This document shows positions 61,733 through 64,000 of a stretch of 64,000 bases of DNA, piece by piece. Position numbers and translations under genes: made by a program. The notes under the pieces were generated by a model. It had not been told where the DNA came from. It made no database searches and saw only the letters and a program-made list of their open reading frames with translations. Position 1 is the first letter of the stretch, and every line of letters begins with the position of its first letter. The stretch is from Bradyrhizobium jicamae (GTDB lineage: Bacteria; Pseudomonadota; Alphaproteobacteria; Rhizobiales; Xanthobacteraceae). Location of the stretch: the NCBI RefSeq assembly GCF_001440395.1, contig NZ_LLXZ01000118.1, positions 1 through 64,000 of the forward strand, read 5' to 3'.

Positions 61733-62512
61733 CTACTCCTGCAACGACGAGACGCTTGTAGCAATATTGTCGGCGAGCGACTTTACCAGCGGTACGTAGC
61801 GCTGGACGATGTCGCCGCGATCAAGCGCCGAGGTGAAGTAGGTCATGCCGACGGTGGCGAGCACGCGGCTGTTGACGAGGATGGGAACTGCGATCGTGTT
61901 CGATGAGCGCGGTTCAACCATTGGATCGCGTTCGGCAAAGCCTTGCTTGCGGATCGCGGTCAGCAGCGCCAGCGCGCGTTTGCGCTCGATGGCGAGCTTG
62001 TCTTCCGCTTCCTGCGACCGCGCCAGCATGTCGAGCAGCATCGAGCGCTCGCTGATGGAACAGAACGCCAGATAGGCGCGCCCCAGCGCCCGCCCGAGCA
62101 GGCTGAGATGGGTGTTGAGGGTGCCGTGAAACGGCGAGACCGGGCTGTCGGGAATCGTGCTGAAGCGGACCACGACCGAACTCCTGTCGAGCACGGCGAT
62201 GGCGATCGGCCAGTGATATTGTCGCGTGAAGGCGATCGCCCAGGGGCGCGCGGCCTCCACCACCAGCGGATCGCCGTGAAAGCCGTTGCTCAGCGATTTG
62301 ACCCGCGAGGCAACCGCGTAACCGCCTTGCCGCCGGTCGTTCGCGGCATAGCCCATCGCGCATAGCGACTTCATCAATCGCACCACCGTCGATTTCGGCA
62401 AGCCGGTAGCCTTGTGCAGGCGATCGATCGAGGTGACGCGGTGGCGGTTGAGCTCTTCCAGCAAGAGAAGGCTGCGCGAGGCGGCTTCGACGGTGTCGGA
62501 CTTCAGCGGCAT
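61733..62512 (-). CDS. IclR-family transcriptional regulator
   Basis: 259 aa. Winged helix at residues 8-70 (AASRSLLLLEELNRHRVTSIDRLHKATGLPKSTVVRLMKSLCAMGYA) and an IclR effector domain (HGTLNTHLSLLGRALGRAYLAF, VGMTYF). ATG at 62512 follows from the start of the helix domain. Divergent from the aldolase gene with a perfect palindrome 11 bases from its start. Confidence 0.92.
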   Translation of the reverse strand: MPLKSDTVEAASRSLLLLEELNRHRVTSIDRLHKATGLPKSTVVRLMKSLCAMGYAANDRRQGGYAVASRVKSLSNGFHGDPLVVEAARPWAIAFTRQYHWPIAIAVLDRSSVVVRFSTIPDSPVSPFHGTLNTHLSLLGRALGRAYLAFCSISERSMLLDMLARSQEAEDKLAIERKRALALLTAIRKQGFAERDPMVEPRSSNTIAVPILVNSRVLATVGMTYFTSALDRGDIVQRYVPLVKSLADNIATSVSSLQE

Positions 62513-62522
62513 TTCCTGGGAA

Positions 62523-62537
62523 TTCCACCTGGTGGAA
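62523..62537. promoter_or_regulatory. Candidate IclR operator, perfect 15-bp palindrome
   Basis: TTCCACC-T-GGTGGAA lies between the IclR and aldolase genes. IclR-family operators commonly have TTCCA...TGGAA arms. Its place just upstream of the regulator's start suggests autoregulation and control of the aldolase operon. Confidence 0.65.
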
Positions 62538-62654
62538 CGAGGCCGAATAGCTATGGCCGACCGGCGTCCTCCCTGCAATGGTTTTCGCCAAGCGCCGCGC
62601 CGGGGCCTGCCTCCTGAAGGCAGTCCCGTGCAGATGGCCGTGGAGGAAACAACC

Positions 62655-63473
62655 GTGTCCGGAGAAATCGTCAGGCCGCATTTTTCGTCGTTCCGCCGTC
62701 GCTTCTCGGCGCGGCAGACCGTCGTCGGCTCGTTCATCAAGACGCCGACCACGCATGCGACCGAGATTTTCGGCGCACTCGGCTATGATTTCGTCGTCAT
62801 CGATGAGGAGCACGCGCCGATCGATCGCGCGATGACCGACCTCATGCTGCTGGCCGCGCGCGCCGGCAACCTCGCCGGCATCGTGCGGGTGTCGTCGGAC
62901 GATCCGGCCAAGATCCTGTCGTGCCTCGACTGCGGCGCTGCCGGTGTGCTGGTGCCCCATGTCGCGACGGTCGAGAAGGCGCGCGCGGTTGCCGCCGCCG
63001 CGCGATACCGCGGCGGACGGCGCGGTTACTCAGGCTCATCCCGCGCCGGCGCCTATGGCGGCACGCCGATGTGGTCGCTCGTCGATGACCAGGATGCATC
63101 GGTCTGCGCGATCGCGATGATCGAGGACCCGGAAGCGCTGGACCAGATCGACGCCATCGCCGCCGTCGACGGAATCCACGGCTTCTTCATCGGCCGCGGC
63201 GACCTCACCGTCGCCCTCGGCGCCAAATCGTCGGCCGACGCCTCCGTCAAGGACGCGGTTATCAGGATCATCGCCGCGGCGAAGAAGGCCGCCAAGCCGG
63301 TCTGCGTGATGGTCGCGGGCGCGGCGGAAGCCAAGGAGTTCGCCGAACTCGGCGCCAGCGCCTTCATCATCTCGTCGGATCAGGGCCAGATGCGCCGGGC
63401 CGCGGCGCAAACGCTCACCGAATTCAAGACCCTCGTCAAAACCACGGATGGTTCGCATGTATCACAGCTCTGA
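62655..63473 (+). CDS. HpcH/HpaI-family aldolase
   Basis: 272 aa from GTG at 62655, chosen because GGAGG lies eight bases upstream; ATG at 62634 is an alternative. Motifs: VGSFIKTPTTHATEIFGALGYDFVVIDEEHAPID, CGAAGVLVPHVATVEKA, AMIEDPEALDQIDAIAAVDGIHGFFIGRGDLTVALG with the metal Glu and Asp. Class II pyruvate aldolases of this kind cleave 4-hydroxy-2-oxo acids. Its stop overlaps the next gene by 17 bases. Confidence 0.9.
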   Translation: MSGEIVRPHFSSFRRRFSARQTVVGSFIKTPTTHATEIFGALGYDFVVIDEEHAPIDRAMTDLMLLAARAGNLAGIVRVSSDDPAKILSCLDCGAAGVLVPHVATVEKARAVAAAARYRGGRRGYSGSSRAGAYGGTPMWSLVDDQDASVCAIAMIEDPEALDQIDAIAAVDGIHGFFIGRGDLTVALGAKSSADASVKDAVIRIIAAAKKAAKPVCVMVAGAAEAKEFAELGASAFIISSDQGQMRRAAAQTLTEFKTLVKTTDGSHVSQL

Positions 63474-64000
63474 TCCCCGCGCGGCGCTCGCCGCCGCGCC
63501 GGCCGGCACAAAGCCCGCAGCCACTCACTTTGCCGGTGCTGAGTACGCGAAATTCTACGAAACGCCGCCGGCCGAAAATCAAAATGGCGCGCGCACCTGG
63601 TACGCCCGCGGCCAGAATTTCATCATCGCCTATAGCGATGCCGACGAGGGCGCGGTGCTGAGCCGCACCAACCAGCCCGATGAATATGTCGTGCTGCTTC
63701 CCGATCCCGGCGCCGGCGCCGAGATCGCGTGGGGGAACGAGCGCAAGGTCGTCACTGGTCACTCCATCAGCTTCGTGCCGGCGGGCGCAAGCTCCGTCAC
63801 GCTGAAGGGCGCTGCCAAGGTGGTGCGCATGGTGACGACGCGATCGGAAGATCTCGCAAAGCGCTGCTCCAACGCTGCGTCCTACGCGACGCCGCATCCC
63901 AATCTGCCGCCGTTCGAGCCGTGGCCGGAAGCTGCGGGCGGGGCGAAGATCCGGACCTACAGTCTCGACGTCGCGGCGACGCCGGGCCGGTTCGGCCGGA
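63457..64000 (+). CDS. Partial gene, cupin-like protein of unknown function, runs off the window
   Basis: ATG at 63457, 17 bases inside the aldolase gene, and the frame is open to the last base (181 codons). MYHSSDPRAALAAAPAGTKP, WYARGQNFIIAYSDADEGAVLSRTNQPDEYVVLLPDPGAG and HSISFVPAGASSVTLKG read like beta strands of a cupin fold, though no His metal cluster is clear. The overlap suggests co-translation with the aldolase. Confidence 0.75.
   Translation, partial: MYHSSDPRAALAAAPAGTKPAATHFAGAEYAKFYETPPAENQNGARTWYARGQNFIIAYSDADEGAVLSRTNQPDEYVVLLPDPGAGAEIAWGNERKVVTGHSISFVPAGASSVTLKGAAKVVRMVTTRSEDLAKRCSNAASYATPHPNLPPFEPWPEAAGGAKIRTYSLDVAATPGRFGR

Overview
The window looks like chromosome of a Bradyrhizobium-type alphaproteobacterium (Nitrobacteraceae). 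The evidence is GC-rich coding DNA with strong G/C third positions, an alphaproteobacterial rpoD and rpoH, many long-chain-acyl/CoA catabolic genes, a FixK/FNR-type box, and the short GC-rich palindromic intergenic repeats typical of that genus (at least nine copies here). This assignment is an inference from gene families and repeats, not from a search.

Layout. 1-18.5 kb is core chromosome: the end of rpoD, a DCC-family thiol-disulfide protein and MFS exporter, a DUF817 membrane protein, a small secreted protein behind a perfect FNR/FixK-type box, a GH79-like glycosidase, an OmpA-type protein, two tandem MltB-type lytic transglycosylases, a YwqG-like protein, an SDR, a response regulator, a LysE exporter, a 22-residue lysine-rich peptide, a GGDEF protein overlapping a peptidoglycan amidase, rpoH and rluD.

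18.57-36.52 kb is a 17.9-kb integrative element inserted in a tRNA-Glu(CTC) gene. It has a perfect 47-bp direct repeat at its ends, a tyrosine integrase just inside the right end, and paired direct GGGTAAGCA-like repeats inside both ends that look like integrase arm sites. Its right part is a compact leftward module (integrase, unknown 282-aa protein, AlpA-like HTH protein, two tiny genes, a RepA-like AAA ATPase, two small proteins), most genes joined by 1-4 base overlaps. The ATPase gene carries four phased GGGCGCCC palindromes near its 3' end, a candidate origin. A second small-gene chain begins with a DUF5681 protein, a family usually found beside phage terminases. No capsid, tail, large terminase or conjugation gene is visible, so the element resembles a phage satellite or a reduced prophage. 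The left part is cargo: a polytopic patatin-like hydrolase, a translationally coupled three-gene set (helical protein, mini membrane protein, secreted protein), a DUF2569 protein, a secreted nuclease, a ClpP-like lipoprotein and a DUF1353 protein. This cargo is the best place in the window to look for an undescribed system, possibly in defence or element competition; that function is inference.

36.5-49.9 kb is a scarred zone: an integrase tail ending at a repeated 14-bp inverted element, a small gene with an in-frame stop, a DUF3754 protein, two proteins with the same TolB-like/TPR body but different input domains (cyclase versus winged helix), a YeiH-type exporter and a NERD-helicase gene broken by a one-base frameshift.

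49.9-64 kb is catabolic. One cluster holds an acyl-CoA dehydrogenase divergent from a FadR-type regulator, enoyl-CoA hydratase, a fused double acyl-CoA dehydrogenase, a CaiB-type CoA transferase and a TctC-type binding protein. A second holds a D-aminoacylase-like amidohydrolase with a CobW metal chaperone, then an IclR regulator divergent from an HpcH/HpaI aldolase across a perfect 15-bp palindrome, and a partial gene running off the end.
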